DNA of 64,000 nt from Catenuloplanes niger (lineage in GTDB: Bacteria; Actinomycetota; Actinomycetes; Mycobacteriales; Micromonosporaceae), in NCBI RefSeq assembly GCF_031458255.1, contig NZ_JAVDYC010000001.1:5713001-5777000 (forward strand), in the 5' to 3' direction. Position 1 is the stretch's first letter. Every line of letters starts with the position of its first letter. Position numbers and translations under genes: made by a program. This document shows, one piece after another, positions 8,894 through 17,400 of this stretch. Below the pieces are notes generated by a model. That model ran no database searches, had not been told where the DNA came from, and saw only the letters and a program-made list of their open reading frames with translations.

Positions 8894-11092
8894 GTGGATG
8901 GATGGCACGGTCGCCGGGGCGCGCTCGCGGTCGCCGGCATCGTGCTGACGGCCGGGCTGGCCGCCATGGCCGCCGTCGCCACGGCGCTGCACCGGCAGGA
9001 CATCGCGGCCGCCGACCGGATCATGGAACAGCGCACGTCGCTCGCGCAGACCGCGGTCAGCGTGGAGACCCGCCGGTACGTCGACCTGCTGCGCACCGCC
9101 GCGACCGGGCTCGCCCAGGCGTCCGTGCTGGACGCGCGCACGTTCCAGGCCGGGACCGCGCCGCTGGCCGGCACGAAGCTGCCCGGCGCCACCTCGGTCG
9201 TCTACGTCGCACCGGTGCCGGCCGGCGGGGTGGCGACGGCCCAGGCGCGCTGGCGGCGGCTCGGCGCGGCCACGCTCACGCTCACCCCGCAGGCGGGCAG
9301 CTCCGAGCACCTGTTCACGGTGTACTCCCGCACGCTGGACGGCGGCGCCGCGCCCGCGCTCGGCGTCGACCTGACCCGGGCCCGGGAGCCCACGGTGGCG
9401 CTCTCCGCCGCCCGGCGCACCGGCCGGGCCTCGGTCTCCGACGCGTACGTGCTGATCCGCGACCAGCACCTGCCCCCGGCGCAGCAGCAGCGGTCGTTCG
9501 TGTTCGCCACCCCGGTCCACCACGGTGGCGCGTTCGCCGGCTGGCTGGTGATGGGCATGCGCGGCCAGGACTTCCTCGGCGACGTGCTGGTCTCGGCCGG
9601 TCAGGAACTGCTCGGCGGCAGCCTCTCGGCGACCGACGGCACCGGCATGCCGATCATGGTCGCCACCGTGCCCTCGCCCGGCCGCCCGGACCTGCACCGG
9701 GAGCGCACGGTCGACGTCGCGGACCGCCGCTGGACGCTGACCACCACGGCCGACTCGTCCCGGCTGCCCGGCGGGCACAGCGCGCTGCCGCTCACCACCG
9801 GCCTGGCCGGCAGCGCGATCGTGGCGCTGCTGGCCGGCCTGATCTACGTGCTCTCCACCGGCCGGGCGCGCGCCGAGGAACGGGTGGTGGCCGCGACCGC
9901 GGAACTGCGCCAGGCCGAACGCGAGGCGCGCCGCCAGTCCGGTCTGCTGGCCGCCGTGATGAACAGCATCGGCGACGGCGTCGGCGTGGTGGACGAGCAC
10001 GGCGCGTTCCTGCTGCACAACCGCGCGGCCCGGGCGCTGCTCGGCGTGTCGCACGACATCCCCGGGCTGGAGGGCTGGCAGAAGCACTACGGGATCTTCC
10101 GGCCGGACGGCACGCCGTTCCCGGCCGCGCAGCTGCCGCTGGCCCGCGCGCTGGCCGGTGAGTCCTCCGACGGCGTGGAGATGGTGATCCGCAACCCCAG
10201 CCGCCCGGACGGCGTGCTGATCAGTGTGGACGGCCGCCCGCTCGATCCGGCGGCCGGGCAGCGCGGCGCGGTCGCGGTCTTCCGGGACATCACGGAGCTG
10301 CGCCGGTACGAGTCCGACCTCGCCGCGTTCGCCGGTGTGGTCGCGCACGACCTGAAGTCCCCGCTCGCCATCGTCTCCGGGCACTGCGAGGCGGCCGACG
10401 AGATCCTCGCGGACGTGCTCGCGGACCCGCCCGGCGGCGACCGGGGCGCGTGGCGGCCGGCGGCGGACGAGGCGCGGTCCGCGATCGGCCAGGCGGTCCG
10501 CGGCGTACAGCGGATGGGCATGCTCATCGACGACCTGCTCGCCTACACCACGGCCCGGGACGCGCCGCTGCGGTTGCGCGCGGTGGACCTGGCCGCGCTG
10601 GTGGCCGAGGTGGTGGCGGAGCGGACCAGCCGCGCCGCGGTCGGTGACCGGCCGCCGCCGCGGATCTTCGTCGGCGACCTGCCCGAGGTGATCGCGGACG
10701 CCGGCATGCTGCGCCGGGTGCTGGAGAACCTGATCGGCAACTCGGTGAAGTACGTGCGCCCCGGCACGGCCGCGCACGTCGACGTGACCGCGACCGCGGA
10801 CCCGGTCGGCTGGGCGCACATCCAGATCGCGGACCGCGGGATCGGCATCCCGGACGCGGACAAGCCGCACGTGTTCGACTCGTTCCACCGTGCGCACGAG
10901 GGCACCGGATATGCCGGGACCGGCCTCGGTCTGGCCATCTGCCGCCGGATCGTGGAGCGGCACGGCGGCACGGTCACGGTCGCGGACAACCCCGGCGGGG
11001 GCACCCGGTTCTCGTTCACGCTGCCGCTCGCCACCGCGCTGAGCGGCCCGGTGCCCGCCCCGCACCGGTCCGGCGAGCGGATCGCGTCATGA
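8894..11092 (+). CDS. Membrane sensor histidine kinase with CHASE and PAS domains
   Basis: About 732 aa from a GTG at 8894 (an in-frame ATG at 8834 adds 20 residues). TM1 is [22 protein letters not shown] close to the N-terminus. An extracytoplasmic CHASE-like sensor region of about 240 residues follows ([29 protein letters not shown]), then TM2 ([19 protein letters not shown]), a short coiled coil and a PAS domain ([20 protein letters not shown]). The HisKA box is [13 protein letters not shown], and the ATPase has [16 protein letters not shown] and [11 protein letters not shown]. No response regulator is adjacent. The next genes are an anti-sigma-like ATPase and a STAS protein, so it may act with a partner-switching pathway. 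Confidence 0.93.
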   Translation: MDGWHGRRGALAVAGIVLTAGLAAMAAVATALHRQDIAAADRIMEQRTSLAQTAVSVETRRYVDLLRTAATGLAQASVLDARTFQAGTAPLAGTKLPGATSVVYVAPVPAGGVATAQARWRRLGAATLTLTPQAGSSEHLFTVYSRTLDGGAAPALGVDLTRAREPTVALSAARRTGRASVSDAYVLIRDQHLPPAQQQRSFVFATPVHHGGAFAGWLVMGMRGQDFLGDVLVSAGQELLGGSLSATDGTGMPIMVATVPSPGRPDLHRERTVDVADRRWTLTTTADSSRLPGGHSALPLTTGLAGSAIVALLAGLIYVLSTGRARAEERVVAATAELRQAEREARRQSGLLAAVMNSIGDGVGVVDEHGAFLLHNRAARALLGVSHDIPGLEGWQKHYGIFRPDGTPFPAAQLPLARALAGESSDGVEMVIRNPSRPDGVLISVDGRPLDPAAGQRGAVAVFRDITELRRYESDLAAFAGVVAHDLKSPLAIVSGHCEAADEILADVLADPPGGDRGAWRPAADEARSAIGQAVRGVQRMGMLIDDLLAYTTARDAPLRLRAVDLAALVAEVVAERTSRAAVGDRPPPRIFVGDLPEVIADAGMLRRVLENLIGNSVKYVRPGTAAHVDVTATADPVGWAHIQIADRGIGIPDADKPHVFDSFHRAHEGTGYAGTGLGLAICRRIVERHGGTVTVADNPGGGTRFSFTLPLATALSGPVPAPHRSGERIAS

Positions 11093-11206
11093 GTGTCCGG
11101 ATCGGGCTGGTGATCGACGGGCCGAGGTCAACTAGGCTCGGGTCCGGACGATCGCGATGTGTTCGTGGGATACCGCGCGGTGACCGCGCGGACGGGAGGA
11201 GCGTGG

Positions 11207-11656
11207 ATGACTGGCGACAGCGCCGGAACGGGCCTCCTCCTCGATCGGCCCTTCACCGCGACGGACGTCACAGCACTGCGCCACCGCATCGCTGATCTGG
11301 CGCGGGTCGCGGGCCTGGACGGCGACCGGCTGGACGACTTCGCGCTCGCCGCCTACGAGCTGCTGACCAACGCGGTACGGCACGGTGGCGGCGCCGGTCG
11401 GCTGCGGCTGCTGCGCGCCCCCGACCGGTTGATCTGCCAGGTCGCGGACGACGGCGCCGGCTTCACCGCGCCGGGCCGGAAGCCTGGGGAGCGGCCACCG
11501 GAGCCGACCTCCCCGGGCGGGCTCGGGCTGTTCCTGGCGGAGCAGCTGACGGACGGCATCGAGGTCGTCAGCGGCGCCGACGGGACGACGGTCCGGATTT
11601 TCGTCACTACAGAAAGCGAACAATCGGAGTCGTCCTACCGGATGTCCATCGGCTGA
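11207..11656 (+). CDS. Anti-sigma-factor-type ATP-binding protein (RsbW/SpoIIAB-like)
   Basis: 149 aa from an ATG at 11207, chosen because GGGAGGA lies 7 nt upstream; the frame is open to 11159. It is a stand-alone GHKL ATPase: N-box ELLTNAVRHG at 51-60, G1 box DDGAGF at 81-86, G2 box GGLGLFLAEQL near 104. No histidine phosphoacceptor domain is present. Such proteins act as serine kinases of STAS antagonists or as anti-sigma factors. The STAS gene 44 nt downstream is its probable partner. The sigma factor it would control is not in this immediate block. Confidence 0.85.
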   Translation: MTGDSAGTGLLLDRPFTATDVTALRHRIADLARVAGLDGDRLDDFALAAYELLTNAVRHGGGAGRLRLLRAPDRLICQVADDGAGFTAPGRKPGERPPEPTSPGGLGLFLAEQLTDGIEVVSGADGTTVRIFVTTESEQSESSYRMSIG

Positions 11657-11700
11657 CGGATTACCCTTGTTCGGCGGCAACCATCTGGACCAGGATCGGG

Positions 11701-12054
11701 ATGCGGGAAGAGAATCTCGGGCGGAGCGGAGGAAGTCTCTTGACGTTCACCGTCACGCCGGAGACCGGCGACCACCGGACGGCCACCGTGCGCCTCGCCG
11801 GTGAGCTGGACATGAGTACCGTGCCCGAGCTGGACACCGCGATCAGCGACCTGGTCGGCACCGGCCGCAACCGGCTCGTCGTCGACCTCGGCGAGCTGGC
11901 GTTCTGTGACTCCACCGGGCTGGCCTGCCTGGTCCGCGGCGACAACCGGTGCGCCGAGCTGGGCGGCTGGCTGCGGGTCACCAATCACCGGGGCCACGTC
12001 GCGCGCGTGCTCGCGATCAGCGGCCTCGACGAGTTCCTGCGGTACCAGCCGTGA
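11701..12054 (+). CDS. STAS-domain anti-sigma factor antagonist
   Basis: 117 aa. The STAS fold is complete, with RLAGELDMSTVPELDTAI, RLVVDLGELAFCDSTGLACLV and VARVLAISGLDEFL. The phosphorylatable serine of DSTGL is Ser71. The ATG at 11701 is annotated, but a TTG at 11740 is strongly supported by GGAGGAAG just upstream and would give a 104-residue protein beginning at LTFTVTPE. The antagonist binds the anti-sigma ATPase encoded just before it when unphosphorylated. Its stop overlaps the next GTG (GTGA), so the oxidoreductase is translationally coupled to this regulatory pair. Confidence 0.9.
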   Translation: MREENLGRSGGSLLTFTVTPETGDHRTATVRLAGELDMSTVPELDTAISDLVGTGRNRLVVDLGELAFCDSTGLACLVRGDNRCAELGGWLRVTNHRGHVARVLAISGLDEFLRYQP

Positions 12055-12959
12055 GAGCGGTCCGGTTCTCGGAGACCGGCCCGTCGTCCGTGCTGCGCGT
12101 GGACGACGACGTGCCGGAGCCGCACGCCGGCCCGGGCCGGATCCGGATCGCGGTCGTGGCCGCCGGTGTGAACGCGTGGGACTGGAAGGTCCGCTCCGGC
12201 CTGGCCGGGATCGCGGTGACCGGGCCACGCATCCCGGGCGGCGACGCGGCCGGCGTGGTCGACGAGGTCGGCGACGGCGTGACCGGCGTGGCCGTGGGCG
12301 ACGCGGTCCTCGGCGTGACGGCCGGTGGCGCGACCGCGGAGCACGCGGTGCTCACCCACTGGGCGGTCAAGCCGGCGGCACTGTCCTTCGAGGTCGCTGC
12401 CGGGCTGCCGACACCGGCCGAGACCGCGGTCCGCGCGCTGGACGTGATCGGCGTGGGGGCGGACGCCGGCACCGGGACGCTGGTGATCAGCGGTGCGGCC
12501 GGCGGTGTCGGGCTGGTCGCGGCGCAGATCGCGATCGAGCGCGGCGCCCGGGTGATCGGCACCGCGAGCCCGGCCCGCCACGACCTGCTGCGCCGGCTCG
12601 GCATCACGCCCGTGGCCTACGGCGACGGCCTGGCCGCCCGCGTGCGTGAGCTGGCACCGGACGGTGTGGACCGGGCGCTGGACGCGGCCGGCCACGGCGT
12701 GGTGCCGGTGCTGATCGAGCTGACCGGCGACGCCTCGCGCGTGGTCTCGATCGCGGACTTCTCCGCGCACGGCGCCCGCACCACGGACGGCGGCGAGGGG
12801 CGCTCCTGGCACGCGCTCACAGAGGCCACCGCGCTGATCGAGGCGGGTCGCCTGGAGCTGCCGGTCGCGGCGGCCTTCCCGATGACCGAGACCGCGGCCG
12901 CGCACGATCTGAGCGAGAGCGGTCACGCCGGTGGCCGCGTCGTCGTTCTCGTTCGCTGA
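12051..12959 (+). CDS. NADP-dependent zinc-type/quinone oxidoreductase (MDR superfamily)
   Basis: 302 aa from a GTG at 12051 overlapping the STAS stop. A medium-chain dehydrogenase/reductase: the GroES-like domain includes VVAAGVNAWDWKVRSG and PGGDAAGVVDEVGDGV, and the Rossmann motif GAAGGVGLVAAQIA leads the nucleotide-binding domain, followed by VIGTASPARHDLLRRLG. No cysteine cluster for structural or catalytic zinc is visible, which puts it in the quinone oxidoreductase branch. The C-terminus GHAGGRVVVLVR is typical. Coupling to the STAS gene is unusual; a redox link to the regulators is speculation. Confidence 0.88.
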   Translation: MRAVRFSETGPSSVLRVDDDVPEPHAGPGRIRIAVVAAGVNAWDWKVRSGLAGIAVTGPRIPGGDAAGVVDEVGDGVTGVAVGDAVLGVTAGGATAEHAVLTHWAVKPAALSFEVAAGLPTPAETAVRALDVIGVGADAGTGTLVISGAAGGVGLVAAQIAIERGARVIGTASPARHDLLRRLGITPVAYGDGLAARVRELAPDGVDRALDAAGHGVVPVLIELTGDASRVVSIADFSAHGARTTDGGEGRSWHALTEATALIEAGRLELPVAAAFPMTETAAAHDLSESGHAGGRVVVLVR

Positions 12960-13264
12960 ACCGCTCGCGCGCGCTTTTTTCGTACCCTCGCGGTGTTTTC
13001 TTTGGTCTTTCTTTGGCTCATGATCACGGTTGGGCCACGAGGCTGAAGCCGTCTTAAGTGCCGTTTGAGTCCGCCTTGAAACGCGGTCACACTGTGGCGC
13101 GTGGTGAGTGGATCATGGTCACTGAGCGTGGCTTCTTCTCTTGTGCTCCCTAAGGTGGCGCGTTGACCCGGCCGTGGCGGCCTTCCTGGATTGACGACGC
13201 GAAACGCACCGGCGCAATGACAGATGACTATCTGTCTGCCGCCGGAAAAGGGAAAGGTCTCACC
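12960..13264. other. Intergenic region before the pectate lyase gene
   Basis: 305 nt without a supported gene. It is markedly richer in A and T than its surroundings. A GC run followed by six T (around 12966-12980) could terminate the oxidoreductase transcript. A TTGACG at 13191 could be a -35 element, but no clear -10 partner was found. A perfect 7-bp palindrome at 13219-13236 is listed separately. Confidence 0.5.
13219..13236. promoter_or_regulatory. Perfect palindrome upstream of the pectate lyase, candidate operator
   Basis: GACAGAT, four bases (GACT), then ATCTGTC form a perfect 7-bp inverted repeat ending 28 nt before the ATG at 13265. Size and spacing fit a dimeric regulator site or a small leader hairpin. 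The regulator is unknown; the GntR protein encoded downstream has a different palindrome at its own promoter. Confidence 0.45.
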
Positions 13265-14545
13265 ATGGCAGAGAAGGCGAAAAGCCGCCCGTCCGTGCTT
13301 CGGCGCGTGACGACCGGCCTCATCGCCGGCGCCGCCGCGCTCGGCCTCGGCGTGGGGACGGTCGTCCTCACCCAGCAGGCGAACGCGGCGACCATCGACA
13401 CCGGCGCGCACTACGTGCTGAAGAATCGCAACAGCGGCAAGGCGCTGGACGTCCGGAACTTCTCCAAGGCCGACGGCGCCGTGCTCAACCAGTGGTCGAT
13501 CAACAACGGCGACTGGCAGCAGTTCGCGTTCCTCGACATGGGCGGTGGGAACTACCGGCTGCAGGCCAAGCACAGCGGCAAGGTCGTCGACGTCAAGGGC
13601 GCCTCGAAGGCGGACGGTGCGCAGATCGTGCAGTCCACCGGCGACCGGACCGCGGCCAGTCAGCAGTGGTCCGTGCAGGACATGGGCGGTGGCTACGTGC
13701 GGCTGGTCAACCGCAACAGCTCCAAGGTGCTCGCCATCGCGGGTGGGTCCACCGCGGACGGCGGCAACGCGGTGGCGTCGACCGGCGACCGGGCCGCGGC
13801 CGGCCAGCAGTGGCAGCTCGTGAAGGTCGGCGCGGCCACCGGTGGCGGTGCGGTGAGCCCGAACGCGCCGTGGCCGACCGCGACCGGCACCAAGCCCGTC
13901 TCCGCCTCCGTCAAGGTCTCCGGCACGCTCGACGGCGGCATGACCCGCTACTACGGCACCGGCGCACTCGGCGGCTCCGGACAGGACGAGGGCCAAGACC
14001 CGATCTTCGACCTCGCCGACGGCGCCACCCTCAAAAACGTCATCCTCGGCTCCCCCGCCGCCGACGGCGTGCACTGCGCCGGCACCTGCACCCTGATCAA
14101 CGTCTGGTGGGAAGACGTCGGCGAGGACGCCGCCACCTTCCGCGGCGGCACCAACGCCGTGTTCACCATCAACGGCGGCGGCGCCCGCAACGCCGACGAC
14201 AAGGTCTTCCAGCACAACGGCGGCGGCACCCTCACCATCACCAACTTCCAGGTCACCGACTTCGGCAAGCTCTACCGCTCCTGCGGCAACTGCTCCACCC
14301 AGTACAAACGCACCCTCATCGTCGTCACCGTCACCGTCACCGCACCCGGCGACCTCCTCGCCGGCGTCAACACCAACTACGGCGACACCGCCACCTTCCG
14401 CAACATCACCATCATCGGCGACAAGACCATGGACATCTGCACCCGCTTCACCGGCAACTCCACCGGCAAGGAACCCACCAGAACCGGCTCCGGACCCGAC
14501 GGCACCACCTGCAAATACACCACCGCAGACGTGACCTTCGAGTAG
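13265..14545 (+). CDS. Secreted ricin-type lectin / PL3 pectate lyase
   Basis: 426 aa from an ATG at 13265 with AAAGG upstream; the frame is open from 13163. A signal peptide with a basic start (MAEKAKSRPSVLRRV), a hydrophobic core and an ANA cleavage site lies in residues 1-42. Residues about 45-190 form a ricin B-type lectin with three repeats carrying QQW (YVLKNRNSGKALDV, YRLQAKHSGKVVDV, YVRLVNRNSSKVLAI). After a Pro/Thr linker, residues about 205-426 match polysaccharide lyase family 3 (TLKNVILG, DGVHC, CTLINVWWEDVGEDA, GGGARNADDKVFQHNGGGT). It would bind and cleave pectate outside the cell. Codon choice changes at the module boundary: mixed G/C endings before, almost only C endings after. 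Confidence 0.93.
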   Translation: MAEKAKSRPSVLRRVTTGLIAGAAALGLGVGTVVLTQQANAATIDTGAHYVLKNRNSGKALDVRNFSKADGAVLNQWSINNGDWQQFAFLDMGGGNYRLQAKHSGKVVDVKGASKADGAQIVQSTGDRTAASQQWSVQDMGGGYVRLVNRNSSKVLAIAGGSTADGGNAVASTGDRAAAGQQWQLVKVGAATGGGAVSPNAPWPTATGTKPVSASVKVSGTLDGGMTRYYGTGALGGSGQDEGQDPIFDLADGATLKNVILGSPAADGVHCAGTCTLINVWWEDVGEDAATFRGGTNAVFTINGGGARNADDKVFQHNGGGTLTITNFQVTDFGKLYRSCGNCSTQYKRTLIVVTVTVTAPGDLLAGVNTNYGDTATFRNITIIGDKTMDICTRFTGNSTGKEPTRTGSGPDGTTCKYTTADVTFE

Positions 14546-14561
14546 GTCTTTCGCCGGACCG

Positions 14562-14593
14562 CGGCCCCCGCCCCGATGGGCGGGGGCCGTTTT
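14562..14593 (+). terminator. Rho-independent terminator after the pectate lyase
   Basis: A perfect 12-bp stem (CGGCCCCCGCCC at 14562-14573 with GGGCGGGGGCCG at 14578-14589), loop CGAT, then TTTT. It lies 17 nt after the stop codon and separates the lyase from the GntR operon promoter. Confidence 0.9.
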
Positions 14594-14612
14594 CGTGCTT
14601 CCGCGCGCTGGT

Positions 14613-14654
14613 TCGTTGGTGCTAGGGTTCATTACACAAGTAACGAACCAACGA
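14613..14654 (+). promoter_or_regulatory. Promoter and nested palindromic operator of the GntR-ABC operon
   Basis: Two nested inverted repeats: the outer TCGTTGGT (14613-14620) with ACCAACGA (14647-14654), the inner GTTCATTAC (14627-14635) with GTAACGAAC (14640-14648), which differ at one position. A -10-like TAGGGT at 14623-14628 lies between the left arms, so a dimer bound here would cover the promoter. The GTG of the GntR gene is 23 nt downstream. Autoregulation by the GntR protein is the obvious inference. Confidence 0.7.
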
Positions 14655-14676
14655 GGCGACGTCAGGGGGCGAGGCG

Positions 14677-15054
14677 GTGTTCGACGACCGGAGCCCGATC
14701 TATCAACAGATCGCCGACAAGATCAAGGACGAGATCCTCAGCGGGGCGCTCAGGGAGGACGAGCAGGTCATGTCCACGAACCAGTACGCAGCCTTCTACC
14801 GGATCAACCCCGCCACCGCGGCCAAGGGATTCCAGCAGCTGGTCGACGAGGGCGTGCTCTACAAGAAGCGGGGGATCGGCATGTTCGTCAGTCCGCAGGC
14901 CCGTGAGCGGCTGGTGGGTCAGCGCCGCGAGCGGTTCTTCGCCGAGGTGGTCGACGCGATGATCACCGAGGCCCGCATGATCGGCATCCCGCTCGACGAG
15001 GTCGTCGCGCGCATCGCCGCCGCCGAGGTCACCAGCGGGGAGGGCGGGCGATGA
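14677..15054 (+). CDS. GntR-family transcriptional regulator (YtrA type)
   Basis: 125 aa from a GTG at 14677, with AGGGGGCGAGG directly upstream. The N-terminal winged helix is recognisable (SPIYQQIADKIKDEILSGAL, then TNQYAAFYRINPATAAKGFQQLVDEGVLYKKRGIGMFV). The tail after about residue 75 is short and lacks a metabolite-binding domain, as in YtrA-type regulators that control adjacent ABC transporter genes. An odd point is MSTNQYAA in place of the usual LPSxRxLA at the recognition helix entry. It is the first gene of a six-gene operon and ends in a 4-nt overlap with the ATPase gene. It probably represses its own promoter through the palindrome at 14613-14654. Confidence 0.93.
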   Translation: MFDDRSPIYQQIADKIKDEILSGALREDEQVMSTNQYAAFYRINPATAAKGFQQLVDEGVLYKKRGIGMFVSPQARERLVGQRRERFFAEVVDAMITEARMIGIPLDEVVARIAAAEVTSGEGGR

Positions 15055-15935
15055 GCCTCCCGGTCTCGGTGCGCGACCTGCGGGTGCGCTACGGCGACAC
15101 GGTCGCGCTGGACGACCTCTCCTTCGACCTGGCCGGCGGCAAGATCTACGGTCTGCTCGGCCGCAACGGCTCCGGCAAGACCACGCTGCTCTCCGTGCTC
15201 GCCGCGTTCCGCCGTGCCTCGGCCGGCACCGTGCTGGTCGACGGCGAGGACCCGTTCGAGAACGCGCGGGTCACCCGGCGGGTCTGCCTGATCCGCGACA
15301 ACGTCGACGCGGAGGACACCGACCGGGTCAGCGCGGTGCTGGGCCTGGCGGCCGAGCTCCGGCCCGACTTCGACGCGGACTACGCGGCCCGGCTGGCCAA
15401 GCAGTTCGACCTGCCGCTGCGCAAGCGCGTCTCCGGGCTGTCCCGGGGCGGCCGGTCCGCGCTCGGTGTCACGATCGGCCTCGCCACCCGCGCGCCGCTG
15501 ACCATCTTCGACGAGTCCTACCTGGGGCTGGACGCGCCCTCGCGATACGCGTTCTACCAGGAGCTGGTGGCGGACTACGCGGAGCACCCACGGACGATCA
15601 TCCTCTCCACGCACCTGATCGAGGAGGTGGCGAACCTCTTCGAGGAAGTCCTGATCATCGACCGGGGCCGGCTGCTGGTGCACGAGGAGACGGACACGCT
15701 GCGCCGGCGCGGCGCCACCGTGACCGGCCCGGCCGACGCGGTCGACGCGTTCGTGGCCGGCACCGAGCTCGCGGTGCTGGGCGACAAGCGGCTCGGCGGC
15801 ACCAAGGCCACCACGGTCTACGGCGCCCTCACCGAGGGGCAGCGCCGGGAGGCCGCGGCGGCCCGGCTGGAGATCACCCCGGTCGGGCTGCAGGACCTGT
15901 TCATCCACCTGACCGCGGCCGGGGCACGGCGATGA
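15051..15935 (+). CDS. ABC transporter ATP-binding protein (GntR-linked)
   Basis: 294 aa. Walker A is GRNGSGKTT near residue 37. The signature loop is noncanonical, SGLSRGGRSALG in place of LSGGQ, and Walker B reads LTIFDESYLGLD, with S for the usual P after the catalytic Glu. The switch His is in ILSTHLIEEV. The C-terminal extension of about 80 residues is specific to this subgroup. The signature deviation recurs in ATPases linked to YtrA-type regulators, so it is probably functional. The gene overlaps GntR by 4 nt upstream and the membrane protein gene by 4 nt downstream, so the three are translationally coupled. Confidence 0.92.
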   Translation: MSLPVSVRDLRVRYGDTVALDDLSFDLAGGKIYGLLGRNGSGKTTLLSVLAAFRRASAGTVLVDGEDPFENARVTRRVCLIRDNVDAEDTDRVSAVLGLAAELRPDFDADYAARLAKQFDLPLRKRVSGLSRGGRSALGVTIGLATRAPLTIFDESYLGLDAPSRYAFYQELVADYAEHPRTIILSTHLIEEVANLFEEVLIIDRGRLLVHEETDTLRRRGATVTGPADAVDAFVAGTELAVLGDKRLGGTKATTVYGALTEGQRREAAAARLEITPVGLQDLFIHLTAAGARR

Positions 15936-16639
15936 CCACCGTCGCCACCTCGCTGTTCCGGCGTGTCGGCCCGGCGTACGCGGTCTTCGCCGCCCTGCTG
16001 ATCGTCGTGGTCGCGCTGGTCGGCACGCTGATCGCGGTCTACGGGTCGCTGACCGAGAGCGCGTGGCACCTCGGCACCGCCTCCACGGTCAAGTGGTTCG
16101 TCGGCCCGGTCGCGATCCTGCTGGTCCCGGTCTTCCTCCGGCACTACGTGGCGTTCGGCGTCACCCGGCGGCAGTTCATCGGCGGCGGGTTGCTCTTCGG
16201 CCTCGGCTCCGCGGCCGCGTTCGCGCTGCTCTCCCTCGCCGGGTTCGGCGTCGAGCGGCTCGTCTACGGCGCGGCCGGGCTGATGGACGGGCTGACCGGC
16301 CCGTACCCGGTGCACTCCGCCGGGACCGCGGTCGCGGTGCTGGTCCGCGCGTTCCTGATCTACCTAGCCCACTTCTGCTCCGGCTGGCTGATCGGCGCCG
16401 GCTTCTACCGGTACGGCCCGTTCGCCGGACTGCTGCTGATCGCGCCGGCGATGATCCCGGCGCTCGGCTCCGAGTTGTTCTTCGGCACCGAGTGGAGCCC
16501 GATCGGCGCGACCACACTCGCCGGTCTGCGGTTGCCCTTCGCGGTCTCCGCGCTGCTCACCGTCGTGCTGGTGACCGCCGGGTTCGCCGTGGTCCACGCG
16601 ATCGGCCGCACCGTCGCGATCCGCGGCAAGATCTACTGA
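15932..16639 (+). CDS. ABC transporter membrane protein, six TM (first of a paralogous pair)
   Basis: 235 aa, ATG start overlapping the preceding ATPase stop. About six hydrophobic segments are visible (AVFAALLIVVVALVGTLIAV, GPVAILLVPVFLRHYVAF, GLLFGLGSAAAFALLSLAG, VAVLVRAFLIYLAHFC, GLLLIAPAMIPALG, LLTVVLVTAGFAVVHAI). The motif FGVTRRQFIGGGLLF between TM2 and TM3 recurs in the next gene as MGVTRRQLAEAHLVL, so the two are paralogues and may form a heterodimeric permease. Substrate unknown; related GntR-linked systems respond to cell-envelope stress, which is only an analogy here. Confidence 0.85.
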   Translation: MTTVATSLFRRVGPAYAVFAALLIVVVALVGTLIAVYGSLTESAWHLGTASTVKWFVGPVAILLVPVFLRHYVAFGVTRRQFIGGGLLFGLGSAAAFALLSLAGFGVERLVYGAAGLMDGLTGPYPVHSAGTAVAVLVRAFLIYLAHFCSGWLIGAGFYRYGPFAGLLLIAPAMIPALGSELFFGTEWSPIGATTLAGLRLPFAVSALLTVVLVTAGFAVVHAIGRTVAIRGKIY

Positions 16640-16651
16640 GGAGGCTCGACG

Positions 16652-17383
16652 ATGAACCGCCACCCCGGCGTCCGCACCGTCCTCGTCCCGTGCCTGTTCC
16701 GCCGCATGGGCCTGATGGTCTCGATGTACTGGGCGATCCTGATCGCGGTCTACCTGGTGGTGGTCCTCTCGGTCGGGTTCGTCGGCACGCTCGACGCGAG
16801 CATGTGGCTCAACGTCGGCGGCGCGCCACCCCGCTACTGGCTGCTCTCCATGGGCATCGTCACCGTCGTCGGCGCCCGGGTCTACGTGGCGATGGGCGTC
16901 ACCCGGCGCCAGCTCGCCGAGGCCCACCTCGTGCTGTACGCGGCGACGGCGCTGTTCTTCGCGGCCGTCCAGGTGGCCGGCTACCTGCCCGAGCACGCGG
17001 TGTACGCGGCGACCGGCACGCTGGACCGGCTGGCCGAGCCGTACCCGGTGACCGGCGCCGGCGACGCGGCCCGCGCGCTGCTCACCGGCACCGTCCTCAA
17101 CCTCGTCTACCTCGTGGCCGGCGCGCTGATCGGCATCGGCTTCTACCGCTACCGGCTGTGGGGCGGGCTGGTGATCATCCCGGTCGCGGCGCTGGCCCCG
17201 GTCGCGGCCGAGGCCGCGTTCGACATCCAGTGGGCCGGCCGGGGCATCAACCGCCTGCTCGACCTGCCGCCCGCCACGCTGCCGGCCGGCCTCGCGATCG
17301 CCGCCGCGATCCTGCTCCTCACGCTCACCGCCACCTACCGGATGTACCGCACCATGCCCATCCGCCCGGCCTCGGCCCGCTGA
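16652..17383 (+). CDS. ABC transporter membrane protein, paralogue of the preceding gene
   Basis: 243 aa from an ATG at 16652, preceded by GAGGAGG and 12 nt after the previous stop. It has about six TM segments. It shares the GVTRRQ loop, a central GxxxRLAEPYPVTGAGDAARALL segment and a GFYRYRLWGGLVIIP segment equivalent to GFYRYGPFAGLLLIAP of its neighbour. Two similar permease subunits between two ATPases suggest that this operon encodes two complexes, or one complex with alternate ATPases. The substrate is not predictable. Confidence 0.83.
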   Translation: MNRHPGVRTVLVPCLFRRMGLMVSMYWAILIAVYLVVVLSVGFVGTLDASMWLNVGGAPPRYWLLSMGIVTVVGARVYVAMGVTRRQLAEAHLVLYAATALFFAAVQVAGYLPEHAVYAATGTLDRLAEPYPVTGAGDAARALLTGTVLNLVYLVAGALIGIGFYRYRLWGGLVIIPVAALAPVAAEAAFDIQWAGRGINRLLDLPPATLPAGLAIAAAILLLTLTATYRMYRTMPIRPASAR

Positions 17384-17400
17384 CCCGTTAGGGAGCTTCC

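Noticed and set aside
11089-11295. 68-codon frame starting [13 protein letters not shown] after the kinase gene
   Set aside because: It overlaps the anti-sigma gene in another frame and has no ribosome-binding site or similarity; probably chance.
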